This document shows, piece after piece, positions 16,555 to 27,649 of a stretch of DNA of 64,000 bases. Origin of the DNA: Variovorax paradoxus NBRC 15149 (GTDB lineage: Bacteria; Pseudomonadota; Gammaproteobacteria; Burkholderiales; Burkholderiaceae_C); the NCBI RefSeq assembly GCF_001591365.1, contig NZ_BCUT01000001.1, positions 2,728,001 through 2,792,000 on the forward strand, read 5' to 3'. The notes under the pieces were generated by a model. It saw nothing but the letters and a program-made list of their open reading frames with translations, was not told the origin of the DNA and made no database searches. The translations under genes and the position numbers were made by a program. How positions within the stretch are numbered: position 1 is the stretch's first letter; each line of letters begins with the position of its first letter.

Positions 16555-17382
16555 ATGATGGGTACCCAGGCCGCCTGGCTCGAAGACCGGATCGCTGCGG
16601 CGGTGGCGCCGCTCTTGCCCGGCTTCGCGGTCGAGGCGGTGGCCGAGATCGACTCCACCAATACCGAACTGATGCGCCGCGCGCGCGCCGGACGTGTCGA
16701 ACCGGTGCTGCTGGTGGCCGAGCGCCAGACGGCCGGCCGCGGCCGCCTCGGCCGGCCCTGGCAGAGCGCGCAGCAGGGCGAAGAACAAGGCGCCGCCTCC
16801 CTCACCTTCTCGCTGGGCCTGCCGCTCGCGCCGCGCGACTGGGCCGGCCTCTCGCTGGCCGTGGGCGTGAGCGTGGCGGAAAGCCTCGATCCCACGGGCG
16901 CGGCCAAGGTCGCGCTCAAGTGGCCCAACGACCTGTGGGTGGAGGACCGCAAGCTGGCCGGCATCCTGATCGAAACCGCCATGCCGCATGCGGGCCGCGC
17001 CGATGCGCCGGCCCCGCCGCGCTACCTGGTGATCGGCATCGGCATCAACATCGGCCCGCGCGAGGGCGATGGCATGCGCACCCCGCCGGCCTGGCTGCGC
17101 CAGTGGCGCCCCGATGCCACCGCGCCGCAGGTGCTGGCCGAGCTGGCCGCGCCGCTGGTGCGCAGCGTGCAGGCCTTCGAGGCCGAGGGCTTCGGGCCGT
17201 TTGCCGAGCGCTTTGCCGCGCGCGACGCCTTGCGCGGGCGGCAAGTCCAGCTCAGCGACGGCAGCTTCGGCCTGTGCGAGGGCGTGGCCTGGGGCGGCGA
17301 GCTCCAGGTGCGCACCGCCGGCGGGCTGCAGCTGGTCTCGAGCGACGAAGTCAGCGTGCGCCCGAGCGGCATGGCGTTCTGA
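16555..17382 (+). CDS. birA: biotin--[acetyl-CoA-carboxylase] ligase
   Basis: The 275-residue enzyme carries the biotinyl-5'-AMP-binding motif in TAGRGRLGRPW (about residues 60-70), KWPNDLWV with the essential Lys, and the small C-terminal SH3-like domain. It lacks the N-terminal winged helix of the E. coli BirA repressor, so it is a group I ligase that attaches biotin to acetyl-CoA carboxylase without regulating transcription. It starts 2 nt after the SET gene stop and is followed 11 nt later by a small membrane protein gene, so the three are likely co-transcribed. Confidence 0.92.
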   Translation: MMGTQAAWLEDRIAAAVAPLLPGFAVEAVAEIDSTNTELMRRARAGRVEPVLLVAERQTAGRGRLGRPWQSAQQGEEQGAASLTFSLGLPLAPRDWAGLSLAVGVSVAESLDPTGAAKVALKWPNDLWVEDRKLAGILIETAMPHAGRADAPAPPRYLVIGIGINIGPREGDGMRTPPAWLRQWRPDATAPQVLAELAAPLVRSVQAFEAEGFGPFAERFAARDALRGRQVQLSDGSFGLCEGVAWGGELQVRTAGGLQLVSSDEVSVRPSGMAF

Positions 17383-17393
17383 GGCCAGCCACC

Positions 17394-17582
17394 ATGAAAC
17401 TGCGCCTGGTGCTGATGGCCCTGCTCGCCGCCAACCTGGGCTACTGGCTGTGGTCGCGCGGCGACCTGGCCGGCTTCGGCCTCACGCCCGCCGGCTTCAA
17501 CGAGCGCGAGCCGCAGCGCCTCGCGCGCCAGGTGCATCCCGAGTGGCTCCAGATCCGCAAGGACGCCAAGGGCACGCCCTGA
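17394..17582 (+). CDS. small single-pass membrane protein, 62 aa
   Basis: The 62-residue frame begins with a hydrophobic helix (LRLVLMALLAANLGYWLW, residues 3-20). A hydrophilic segment ending in HPEWLQIRKDAKGTP follows. It may be an inner-membrane anchored peptide or carry an uncleaved signal anchor. It follows birA closely; in related genomes an SPOR-like protein gene often follows birA, and this may be a shortened relative of such an anchor region, but no SPOR domain is present. Function unknown. Confidence 0.6.
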   Translation: MKLRLVLMALLAANLGYWLWSRGDLAGFGLTPAGFNEREPQRLARQVHPEWLQIRKDAKGTP

Positions 17583-17603
17583 CGACCCCGCCGCCGCGTC
17601 TCG

Positions 17604-19049
17604 TCAGGCCGCGGCTTCTTCGCCCTCGAAGCGCACCGTGAAGCGCGCCCCCGGCGGCTGCCGGCCCGGATGCGCGTCTTCCAGCTTCACCTGCGCATGG
17701 TGCTGGTTGGCGATCTCGCGCACGATCGGCAGGCCCAGCCCCGAGCCGTCGGCCTCGTTGCCGAGCACGCGGTAGAACGGCTCGAACACCAGTTCGCGGT
17801 CGGACTCCGCAATGCCCGGCCCGTTGTCCTCCACCTGCAGCAGCACCACGTGGCCGAACGGGTCGGCCAGCACGCGCGCGGTGATCACGCCGGGCCGCTC
17901 GGCGGTCGAGGGCGTGTAGTTGATCGCGTTGTCGAGCAGGTTGCGCACCAGCTCCTTGAGCAGGGTCTGGTTGCCTTCGATCACCACGCCGGGCGCGCCC
18001 GCCTCGGCGCCGTCGTAGCCCAGGTCGATGCGCTTCTCGATCGCGCGCGGCACCGCTTCGCGCACCACCTCGATGGTGAGCCGCGCCAGGTCGCAGGCCT
18101 GGCGGCCGGTGCCGGCGCCGGTGCTTTCGGCGCGCGCGAGCGAGAGCAGCTGGTTCACCGTGTGGGTGGCGCGCACGCTGGCGCGGCCGATCTGCTTGAG
18201 CGACTGCTTGAGCTCGTCGGCATTGGCGCCCTCGCGCTGCGCCAGGTCGGCCTGCATGCGCAGGCCCGCGAGCGGCGTCTTGAGCTGGTGCGCCGCATCG
18301 GCCAGGAAGCGCTTTTGCGTGTGGATCGAATCGTTGAGCTTGTCGAGCAGCTCGTTGACCGACGACACCAGCGGCACCACTTCGAGCGGAACCGACGACT
18401 CGTCCAGCGGGCTCAGGTCGCCCGGGCGGCGCTCGCGGATGCGCGCCTCCACCACCGACAGCGGCTTGATGCCGCGCACCAGCGCCAGCCAGATCAGCAG
18501 CACGGCCAGCGGCAGGATCGCGAACTGCGGCAGCAGCACGCCCTTGATGATCTCGGTGGCCAGCACCGACTGCTTCTCGCGCGTCTCGGCCACCTGCAGC
18601 AGCGCCGGCTCCGCGTCGCTGTCGGGGCCCGCGAGCCAGAGCGAGGCCACGCGCACCGACTTGCCGCGCATCTCGCCGTTGCGGAGCGTGACCACGCCGG
18701 GAACCGGGGGCTCATCGGAGTTGGGATGCGGCACGTCGGGCTCGCCGCTGAGCAGCGCGCCGTGGCTGTCGAGCACCTGGTAATAGACGCGGTCGGCGCC
18801 GTCGGCCCGCAGGATCTCGCGCGCCGGCTGCGGCAGCACGAACTGCGTCTGCCCCTGCTGCACCGTGACCAGCCGCGCCAGCGTCTGCACGTTGTATTCG
18901 AGCGCGCGGTCGAAGGGCGCATTGGCAATGCCCTGCGCCACCAGCCAGGTCACGCCGATGCTCACCGGCACCAGCAGCAGGAGCGGCGTGAGCATCCAGT
19001 CGAGGATCTCGCCGAACAGGGAGCGCTGCGCGCGCTGGAAGAGTTTCAA
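17604..19049 (-). CDS. sensor histidine kinase, TctE-like
   Basis: The 481-residue kinase has two membrane helices (about 15-40 and 170-195) enclosing a periplasmic sensor of 2CSK_N type. Next come HAMP-like residues, a HisKA domain with the phospho-acceptor His254 in AAHQLKTPLAG, and an HATPase_c domain with N (LLDNAINYT), G1 (DNGPGI) and G2 (GSGLGLPIV) boxes. It phosphorylates the response regulator encoded 45 nt upstream on the same strand. TctE relatives sense carboxylates such as citrate, but no tctABC transporter lies beside it, so the signal is unknown. Confidence 0.92.
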   Translation of the reverse strand: MKLFQRAQRSLFGEILDWMLTPLLLLVPVSIGVTWLVAQGIANAPFDRALEYNVQTLARLVTVQQGQTQFVLPQPAREILRADGADRVYYQVLDSHGALLSGEPDVPHPNSDEPPVPGVVTLRNGEMRGKSVRVASLWLAGPDSDAEPALLQVAETREKQSVLATEIIKGVLLPQFAILPLAVLLIWLALVRGIKPLSVVEARIRERRPGDLSPLDESSVPLEVVPLVSSVNELLDKLNDSIHTQKRFLADAAHQLKTPLAGLRMQADLAQREGANADELKQSLKQIGRASVRATHTVNQLLSLARAESTGAGTGRQACDLARLTIEVVREAVPRAIEKRIDLGYDGAEAGAPGVVIEGNQTLLKELVRNLLDNAINYTPSTAERPGVITARVLADPFGHVVLLQVEDNGPGIAESDRELVFEPFYRVLGNEADGSGLGLPIVREIANQHHAQVKLEDAHPGRQPPGARFTVRFEGEEAAA

Positions 19050-19094
19050 GGCAGTTGCCCCCGGGGGTCTTCGGGCACTACGCGTGGCGGCGCG

Positions 19095-19766
19095 TCAAGG
19101 AATCTTCTCGAGGCAGTAGCCGAGGCCTCGGACCGTTGCAATGCGCACCGGGCCTTTCTCGATCTTCTTGCGCAGCCGGTGGATGTAGACCTCGATCGCG
19201 TTCAGGCTCACTTCCTCGCCCCATTCGCACAGGCGCTCCACCAGCTGGTCCTTGCTGACCAGGCGGCCGGCGCGCTGCAGCAGCACCTCCAGCAGGCCCA
19301 GCTCGCGCGCCGAGAGCTCGACCATCTTGCCGTCGATGGTGGCCACCCGGCCGGCCTGGTCGTACACCAGCGGGCCGTGGCGGATCGTGTTGCTGGTGGC
19401 GCCCATGCCGCGCCGCGTGAGCGCCCGCACGCGCGCCTCGAGCTCCTGCAGGCTGAAGGGCTTGGCCATGTAGTCGTCGGCGCCGTGGTCCAGGCCCTTG
19501 ACGCGTTCCTCCACGCTGTCGGCCGCGGTGAGCACCAGCACCGGCAGCTGCGAGCCGCGTGCGCGCAGCCGCTTCAGGATCTCGATGCCGTGCAGGTTGG
19601 GCAGCCCCAGGTCGAGGATCAGCAGGTCGAACTCGCTGTGCGTCATGAGCGCGGTGTCGGCCTGCGATCCGTTCGCCACGTGGTCGACCGCCGCGCCCGA
19701 GGTGCGCAGGCTGCGCAGCAGGGCATCGGCCAGCACCTGGTCGTCTTCCGCAATCAGAATCCGCAT
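19095..19766 (-). CDS. OmpR-family response regulator, TctD/QseB-like
   Basis: The 223-residue protein has a receiver domain with the acidic pair D8/D9, the phosphorylated Asp at 52 (LILDLGLPN) and Lys in AKPF. A winged-helix trans_reg_C domain (about residues 125-220, ending VRIATVRGLGYCLEKIP) follows. It pairs with the TctE-like kinase that follows it in the same direction. Targets are unknown. It may be transcribed with the MarR gene located 65 nt upstream, or from its own promoter in that gap. Confidence 0.93.
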   Translation of the reverse strand: MRILIAEDDQVLADALLRSLRTSGAAVDHVANGSQADTALMTHSEFDLLILDLGLPNLHGIEILKRLRARGSQLPVLVLTAADSVEERVKGLDHGADDYMAKPFSLQELEARVRALTRRGMGATSNTIRHGPLVYDQAGRVATIDGKMVELSARELGLLEVLLQRAGRLVSKDQLVERLCEWGEEVSLNAIEVYIHRLRKKIEKGPVRIATVRGLGYCLEKIP

Positions 19767-19831
19767 GAGCCACCTCCGGCCGGTTCGGGCGCCGCACTGG
19801 CGCCGCGTTCACATATGTCTCTTTGCCGAGT

Positions 19832-20317
19832 CTAGCCCGCCGTGTAGGCCTCGAGTCCGATGGTTACCACGGTGGCAATGTCGTTGCCCACGCTCGCGCG
19901 GAACTCGCGCTCGGCCTGCGTCACGGCGCCGCGGAAGGCGTCGAGCCAGGCCAGGCCGTCGGTGGTGAAGAGCACGCGCCGCGCCCGCGCATCGAGCGGA
20001 TCGGGCCCGCGCGTGACCAGGCCCCAGGCCTCGCATTGGTCCACCAGCGCGCCCATCGCCTGCTTGGTCATGCCGGCGCGCTGCGCGAGCTCGGTCAGGC
20101 GCGAGCCCTCGCGCGCCAGGTGCCGCGTGATGTGGATGTGCGCCGCGCTCACCTGCGCGCGCGCCGCAAGGTTCGACAGCGCCAGCGGCACGTTCACGTC
20201 ATGCGCCATGAGTTCGAGCACGCGCTCGTCGAAGCGGCGCATCGCATGGCCCAGCAGGCGGCCCAGGTGGGTCTGGCGCCAGGCGTCCGGGTCGGTCGGA
20301 AAAGCGGATTCGGCCAT
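19832..20317 (-). CDS. MarR family transcriptional regulator
   Basis: A 161-residue winged-helix protein. The DNA-binding part is LTELAQRAGMTKQAMGALVDQCEAWGLVTRGPDPLDARARRV; the beta-wing motif DxRxR is replaced by DARARR. MarR proteins are dimers that usually repress themselves and neighbouring genes and respond to phenolics or oxidants. The start at 20315-20317 (MAESAFPTD) is chosen; a TTG 27 nt further upstream is also open. A near-perfect palindrome lies just upstream at 20349-20365. It is divergent from recA. Confidence 0.88.
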   Translation of the reverse strand: MAESAFPTDPDAWRQTHLGRLLGHAMRRFDERVLELMAHDVNVPLALSNLAARAQVSAAHIHITRHLAREGSRLTELAQRAGMTKQAMGALVDQCEAWGLVTRGPDPLDARARRVLFTTDGLAWLDAFRGAVTQAEREFRASVGNDIATVVTIGLEAYTAG

Positions 20318-20348
20318 CGGCAGATGGTAAAGCAAACTGACCAAAAAA

Positions 20349-20365
20349 TGGGTTTACTCAAACCA
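20349..20365. promoter_or_regulatory. candidate MarR operator
   Basis: TGGGTTT-ACT-CAAACCA is an imperfect palindrome (one mismatch between 7-bp arms) located 32 nt upstream of the MarR start. Size and position fit an autoregulatory MarR binding site. It is also 98 nt upstream of recA. Confidence 0.45.
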
Positions 20366-20381
20366 ATCAGCCCCTACACTA

Positions 20382-20397
20382 CTGTTCAAGCATCCAG
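20382..20397 (+). promoter_or_regulatory. candidate LexA (SOS) box upstream of recA
   Basis: CTGT-N8-CCAG differs by one base from the common proteobacterial SOS box CTGT-N8-ACAG. It lies 66 nt upstream of the recA ATG, where LexA control of recA is expected. Confidence 0.5.
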
Positions 20398-20462
20398 CCT
20401 GTGATTAAAAGCAGATGGACCGCATCCACACACAAACCGTTGATTTTCAAGGAGATTTCTTC

Positions 20463-21581
<1,119 letters not shown>

Positions 21582-21608
21582 GCCGGCGAGCACGCACGGA
21601 GGCAGCGC

Positions 21609-22061
21609 ATGGCTTTCGGCGCCCCCTCCCTCAAAGGCCGCGCACTGCGGCTCCTGAGCCAGCGCGAGCATTCGCGCGCGGAACTGGAGCGCAAGCTGGC
21701 CAGGCACGAAGAAGCACCCGGCGAACTGGCCCGCGCGCTCGACGAGCTGGCCGCCAAGGACTTCATCAGCGAGCCGCGCGTGGTGGCCTCGGTGCTGAAC
21801 CAGCGCGCCGCCCGCTCGGGCGCGCTGCGGGTGCGGCAGGAGCTGCAGGCCAAGGGCATTGCGCCCGAGGCCATTGCACAGGCCGTGGCCAGCCTTCAGG
21901 ACACCGAGGTGGAGCGCGCCACGGCCCTGTGGCGCCGCCGCTTCGACGCACCGCCCGCCGATGCGAAGGAGCGCGCCAGGCAAACGCGCTTCCTGCTGGC
22001 GCGCGGCTTTGCGGGCGCGGTGGTGGCCAAGGTGCTGCGGAGTGATTTCGACGAAGACTGA
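21609..22061 (+). CDS. recX: regulatory protein RecX
   Basis: A 150-residue, highly helical RecX protein with the repeated three-helix layout ([18 protein letters not shown] near the start, [15 protein letters not shown] near the end). RecX binds RecA filaments and blocks their extension, limiting recombination and SOS induction. Immediate placement after recA, in the same direction, is the usual arrangement and supports co-transcription, with RecX normally made at a low level. It is convergent with argC, 48 nt away. Confidence 0.95.
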   Translation: MAFGAPSLKGRALRLLSQREHSRAELERKLARHEEAPGELARALDELAAKDFISEPRVVASVLNQRAARSGALRVRQELQAKGIAPEAIAQAVASLQDTEVERATALWRRRFDAPPADAKERARQTRFLLARGFAGAVVAKVLRSDFDED

Positions 22062-22109
22062 CGGCCGGGCGCGGCCCCGGCCTGCCAGGAAGGGCTCAGC
22101 CGCGGGCGC

Positions 22110-23033
22110 TCAGAGCGCCAGCATCAGCTTCAGGTTCTGCACCGCGGCGCCGCTTGCGCCCTTGCCCAGGTTGTCCAGGCGCGCAATCACCACGGCGTGG
22201 CGGTGGTCCTCGTTCGGGAACACGCGAATTTCGAGATTGTTGGTGTCGTTGAGCGCCAGCGCGTCGAGCTTGCCGTCATCGGTGGGCGGCAGCACCTTCA
22301 CGAACTGCTCGGGCGTGTTGCTCTTGGCGTAGTGCGCGGCCAGGGCCTCTTGCAGGTCGCCGGCCTTCGGCTTGCCGGGCAGCAGGTCGAGGTGCAGCGG
22401 CAGCTGCACCAGCATGCCCTGCTTGAAATTGCCCACCGAAGGAATGAAGACCGGCCGGCGCGTGAGGCCGGTGTACTTCATGATTTCAGGAATGTGCTTG
22501 TGCTTGAGGCCGAGCGCGTAGGTCTCGAAAAGCGGCGCCTTGCCGTTCTCGTAGTCCTCGATCATGGCCCGGCCGCCGCCCGAATAGCCGCTCACCGAAG
22601 GCAGCGAGATCGGAAAGTCGGCCGGCAGCAGGCCGGCGTCGACCAGCGGACGCACCATGGCGATGGCGCCGGTGGCATAGCAGCCCGGGTTGCCGACGCG
22701 GTCGGCCGCGGCCACGGCCTGCCAGTGGCCGGCCGCCAGTTCGGGAAAGCCGAACACCCAGCCGGGCGCCACGCGGTGCGCGGTGGAGGCGTCGATGATC
22801 TTGGGCTTCTTGCCGGGCAGCTGGTCGATCAGCGCGACCGATTCGCGCGCTGCATCGTCGTGCAGGCACAGCACCACCAGGTCGACGCCGGCCATCAGCT
22901 CGCGCTTGGCGGCCACGTCTTTTCGCAGCTCGGGCGCAATGCTCACGAGTTCGATCTGCGGCATCGTCTGGAGCCGCTCGCGGATTTGCAAGCCGGTGGT
23001 GCCGGCTTCGCCGTCGATGAAAACCTTGGCCAT
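22110..23033 (-). CDS. argC: N-acetyl-gamma-glutamyl-phosphate reductase (type 2)
   Basis: The 307-residue enzyme reduces N-acetyl-glutamyl-5-phosphate to the semialdehyde with NADPH in arginine synthesis. The N-terminal [10 protein letters not shown] binds NADPH, and [10 protein letters not shown] carries the catalytic Cys118. KHKHIPEI and [12 protein letters not shown] are conserved in the short (AGPR type 2) form of about 310 residues, compared with about 345 for the type 1 form. It is divergent from sucC with about 200 nt between, where both promoters should lie. Confidence 0.95.
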   Translation of the reverse strand: MAKVFIDGEAGTTGLQIRERLQTMPQIELVSIAPELRKDVAAKRELMAGVDLVVLCLHDDAARESVALIDQLPGKKPKIIDASTAHRVAPGWVFGFPELAAGHWQAVAAADRVGNPGCYATGAIAMVRPLVDAGLLPADFPISLPSVSGYSGGGRAMIEDYENGKAPLFETYALGLKHKHIPEIMKYTGLTRRPVFIPSVGNFKQGMLVQLPLHLDLLPGKPKAGDLQEALAAHYAKSNTPEQFVKVLPPTDDGKLDALALNDTNNLEIRVFPNEDHRHAVVIARLDNLGKGASGAAVQNLKLMLAL

Positions 23034-23239
23034 ATCGGAGTATGCGTAGAGGGGCTAGAAGAAAGTACGTATTGACCGCAAGGCCACGTCGAGTATTGGT
23101 GCGCCGCACCATGATACAGTCCGCGGTTGTTCGCCGCCCCCAGCCGTCAGGCTGCCGTCGCCCGCGAGCAACAGAGCCAAAGACGCCTCAGACCCCAGAT
23201 CCCCCGTTCTCAACCTCCTCCTTCCGAGAGACATCCCTC

Positions 23240-24406
<1,167 letters not shown>

Positions 24407-24416
24407 GGAACAAGTC

Positions 24417-25310
<894 letters not shown>

Positions 25311-25354
25311 ACAAGCCCCCGGCAGTTCTCCGCGCAACCACGCAAAAAGAAAAA

Positions 25355-25386
25355 GCGCCCGCAATCTGGATTGCGGGCGCTTTTTT
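25355..25386 (+). terminator. intrinsic terminator of sucCD
   Basis: GCGCCCGCAAT / ATTGCGGGCGC stem with a 4-nt loop and six T residues; the upstream A-run makes it potentially bidirectional. It separates sucD from the terC gene starting at 25413. Confidence 0.9.
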
Positions 25387-25412
25387 CACTACAACACAGT
25401 GGAACAAGAGAC

Positions 25413-26099
25413 ATGGAACTCCTTCAAGGCGCCGACTTCTGGATCGGTCTGATCAAGATTGTCTGGATCAACATCATTCTTTCGGGCGACAACGCCGTGG
25501 TGATTGCCATGGCGGCCCGATCGCTGCCGCCCGCGCAGCAGAAAAAGGCCGTGCTGTTCGGCTCGGGCGCGGCCGTGGTGCTGCGCATCGTGCTCACGGT
25601 GGTGGCGGCCAGGCTGCTGGCGCTGCCCTACCTGCAGATCGTCGGCGGCCTGCTGCTGCTGTGGATCGGCCTGCAGCTGCTGAGCGAAGAAGATGAAGGC
25701 GAAGGCGAAGCCAAGGAATACGGCAGCATGATGGCGGCCGTGCGCACCATCCTGCTGGCGGACCTCGTCATGAGCCTGGACAACGTGATTGCCGTGGCCG
25801 CCGCCGCGCAGGGCAACATGGTGCTCCTGGTGCTTGGCCTGGCCATCAGCATTCCGCTGGTGATCTTCGGCAGCACGCTCATGATCAAGCTCATGGAACG
25901 CTTTCCGATCGTCGTCATGCTGGGCGCCGCCCTGATCGGCTGGGTCGGCGGCGAAACCATTGCCAGCGACGTGTCGCTGCACGGCGTGCTGGCTGCCAAC
26001 CCCTGGCTGCACTATGCGGCCGCGGCTGCCGGCGCCTTCTTCGTGGTGGCCGTGGGCCGCCTGCTGCAGCGGCGCGCGCAGGCCGCCGAGGGGCACTGA
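25413..26099 (+). CDS. TerC family integral membrane protein (first copy)
   Basis: The 228-residue protein has about seven hydrophobic helices and the two TerC signature motifs SGDNAVVIA (Asp26) and SLDNVIAVA, with acidic residues that probably coordinate metal. TerC/Alx proteins are linked to manganese export, membrane-protein metalation and tellurite resistance. An acidic loop (SEEDEGEGEAKEYG) separates helices 3 and 4. The start ATG at 25413 is preceded by AACAAGAG. Unlike the other TerC gene in this window (44419-45168), it has no visible riboswitch; it follows the sucCD terminator directly. Confidence 0.9.
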   Translation: MELLQGADFWIGLIKIVWINIILSGDNAVVIAMAARSLPPAQQKKAVLFGSGAAVVLRIVLTVVAARLLALPYLQIVGGLLLLWIGLQLLSEEDEGEGEAKEYGSMMAAVRTILLADLVMSLDNVIAVAAAAQGNMVLLVLGLAISIPLVIFGSTLMIKLMERFPIVVMLGAALIGWVGGETIASDVSLHGVLAANPWLHYAAAAAGAFFVVAVGRLLQRRAQAAEGH

Positions 26100-26131
26100 A
26101 ACCGTCGCGCGTCGACGCTTCCTGAAAACAT

Positions 26132-26932
26132 ATGGCGAGTGTCGGCGCGTCCCTTTTCTCCACCCGGCCCCAGCTCTCCTGGGACTTTGCAGGGCTGACC
26201 GACGTCGGCCGCGCGCGGGCCCACAACGAGGACGACCTGCACATCGACCCGGCCCTCGGCCTGGCCGTGCTGGCCGACGGCATGGGCGGCTACAAGGGCG
26301 GCGAAGTGGCCAGCGCCATGGCGGTGTCGCTGGTGCACGCCAGCTTTGCGCGCTGGTTCGCGCAGGCCGGCCTGCAGGCGCCCGCGCGCGTGGTGCGGCG
26401 TGCCTTGCAGGCGGCCACCGACGAGGCCAATTCCGCCATCCTCGAAGCCGGCCTGGCCAATGCCGAACTCCAGGGCATGGGAACCACCCTGGTGCTGGCC
26501 GCGTTCCGGCCGCAGCGCGTGCTGGTCGGCCACATCGGCGATTCGCGCTGCTACCGCCTTCGCAACAACAAGCTCGAGCAGCTCACGCGCGACCATTCAC
26601 TGCGCCAGCAGCAGCTCGACGCCGGCGCCATCACCGCCGAGGAGGCGCTGATCTCCCCGCACCGCAACCTCGTGACGCGTGCCATGGGCGTGGAGCCGCA
26701 GGTGGTGCTCGAGATGCACGAGCACACCGCAAGGCCCGACGACCTCTATATGCTCTGCTCCGACGGGCTCAGCGAGATGGTCCCGGATGCGCAGCTTTTC
26801 ACGCTTTTGAATCACGATGTCGAGCTTCAGCAGAAAGCATCACTTCTGGTGGCCGTTGCCAACGACAATGGCGGCCGAGACAATATTTCAGTTGTCCTGG
26901 CCAGGGCGCGCATTGGCAGTGCGCCTGAATAA
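26132..26932 (+). CDS. PP2C-type serine/threonine protein phosphatase (Stp1-like)
   Basis: The 266-residue protein has the metal-binding motifs of PP2C phosphatases in order: RARAHNED (residues 27-34), LADGMGG (Asp49), GDSRCYR, CSDGLSEM and GGRDNISVV. Such enzymes remove phosphate from Ser/Thr and, in type VI secretion and PknB-like circuits, act against a kinase. No Ser/Thr kinase gene is in the window. It is followed 24 nt later by an FHA protein, which reads phosphothreonine, so the pair probably acts on the same phosphoproteins. Confidence 0.93.
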   Translation: MASVGASLFSTRPQLSWDFAGLTDVGRARAHNEDDLHIDPALGLAVLADGMGGYKGGEVASAMAVSLVHASFARWFAQAGLQAPARVVRRALQAATDEANSAILEAGLANAELQGMGTTLVLAAFRPQRVLVGHIGDSRCYRLRNNKLEQLTRDHSLRQQQLDAGAITAEEALISPHRNLVTRAMGVEPQVVLEMHEHTARPDDLYMLCSDGLSEMVPDAQLFTLLNHDVELQQKASLLVAVANDNGGRDNISVVLARARIGSAPE

Positions 26933-26956
26933 AAACATGCATTCAGGGAGTCGGCA

Positions 26957-27613
26957 ATGCCGAAGATGATCATTTCGATCGATGGCACTGTCATCGGACA
27001 AATGGCGCTTGCCAAGGACCGGACCACGCTGGGGCGGCGCGCCTACAACGACATCGTGCTCGACAATCTCGCGGTCAGCGGCGAGCATGCCGTGCTGCAC
27101 ATGCGCGGCGCTGAAGTCGAAATTGAAGATCTCAACAGCACCAACGGCACCTACGTCAATGCGATCGTCGTCCAGAAGCAGCAGAAGCTCAAGGACAACG
27201 ACGTCATCGAAATCGGCGGCTGCCGCCTGCACTTCCGCGCCCGCAGCAGCGCGGCCGCCGACGCCGGTTCCCCCCGCGGTGCTGCGCGCGGCGACTACGC
27301 GGCCTCCGTTCCGCTGTCGGCCGCACCCACCGAAGCCGGCGCGCTGCTCGAACTGGGCATGCCCGCACTGCGCGTTCTCTCGGGCACCGACCAGGGCCAG
27401 GAAGTGCCGCTGCAGAAGGTGGTCACCACCATCGGCAAGCCCGGCGTTGCGGTGGCCGTGGTCACGCGCCGCCGCCAGAGCTACATGGCTTCCACCATCA
27501 TGGGCGGCGTCACGCTCAACGGCGCACCGCTCGGTGCCGAGCCCGTCGGGCTGCAGGAAGGCGACGTGCTCGAGCTTGGCGGCGCCACGCGCATGCAGTT
27601 CGTGCGCGTCTGA
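26957..27613 (+). CDS. FHA domain protein
   Basis: A 218-residue protein whose first 90 residues are a forkhead-associated domain with the conserved phosphopeptide-contact residues GR (26-27), SGEH (41-44) and NSTNGT (60-65). The second half (PALRVLSGTDQGQEVPLQKV to the end) looks like a divergent second FHA fold: it keeps VTTIGKPG and the LNGAPLG/LQEGDVLELGG strands but lacks the SxxH signature. FHA domains bind phosphothreonine. It lies between the PP2C gene and the cyclase gene on one strand. Confidence 0.9.
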   Translation: MPKMIISIDGTVIGQMALAKDRTTLGRRAYNDIVLDNLAVSGEHAVLHMRGAEVEIEDLNSTNGTYVNAIVVQKQQKLKDNDVIEIGGCRLHFRARSSAAADAGSPRGAARGDYAASVPLSAAPTEAGALLELGMPALRVLSGTDQGQEVPLQKVVTTIGKPGVAVAVVTRRRQSYMASTIMGGVTLNGAPLGAEPVGLQEGDVLELGGATRMQFVRV

Positions 27614-27649
27614 TTCCCGCGGCGCAACAGCGCCAAGGGTGCAGCACCA

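Noticed and set aside
20415..20462. Upstream in-frame ATG for recA
   Set aside because: The clear AAGGAG lies downstream of it and points to the ATG at 20463, and RecA proteins start at that position.
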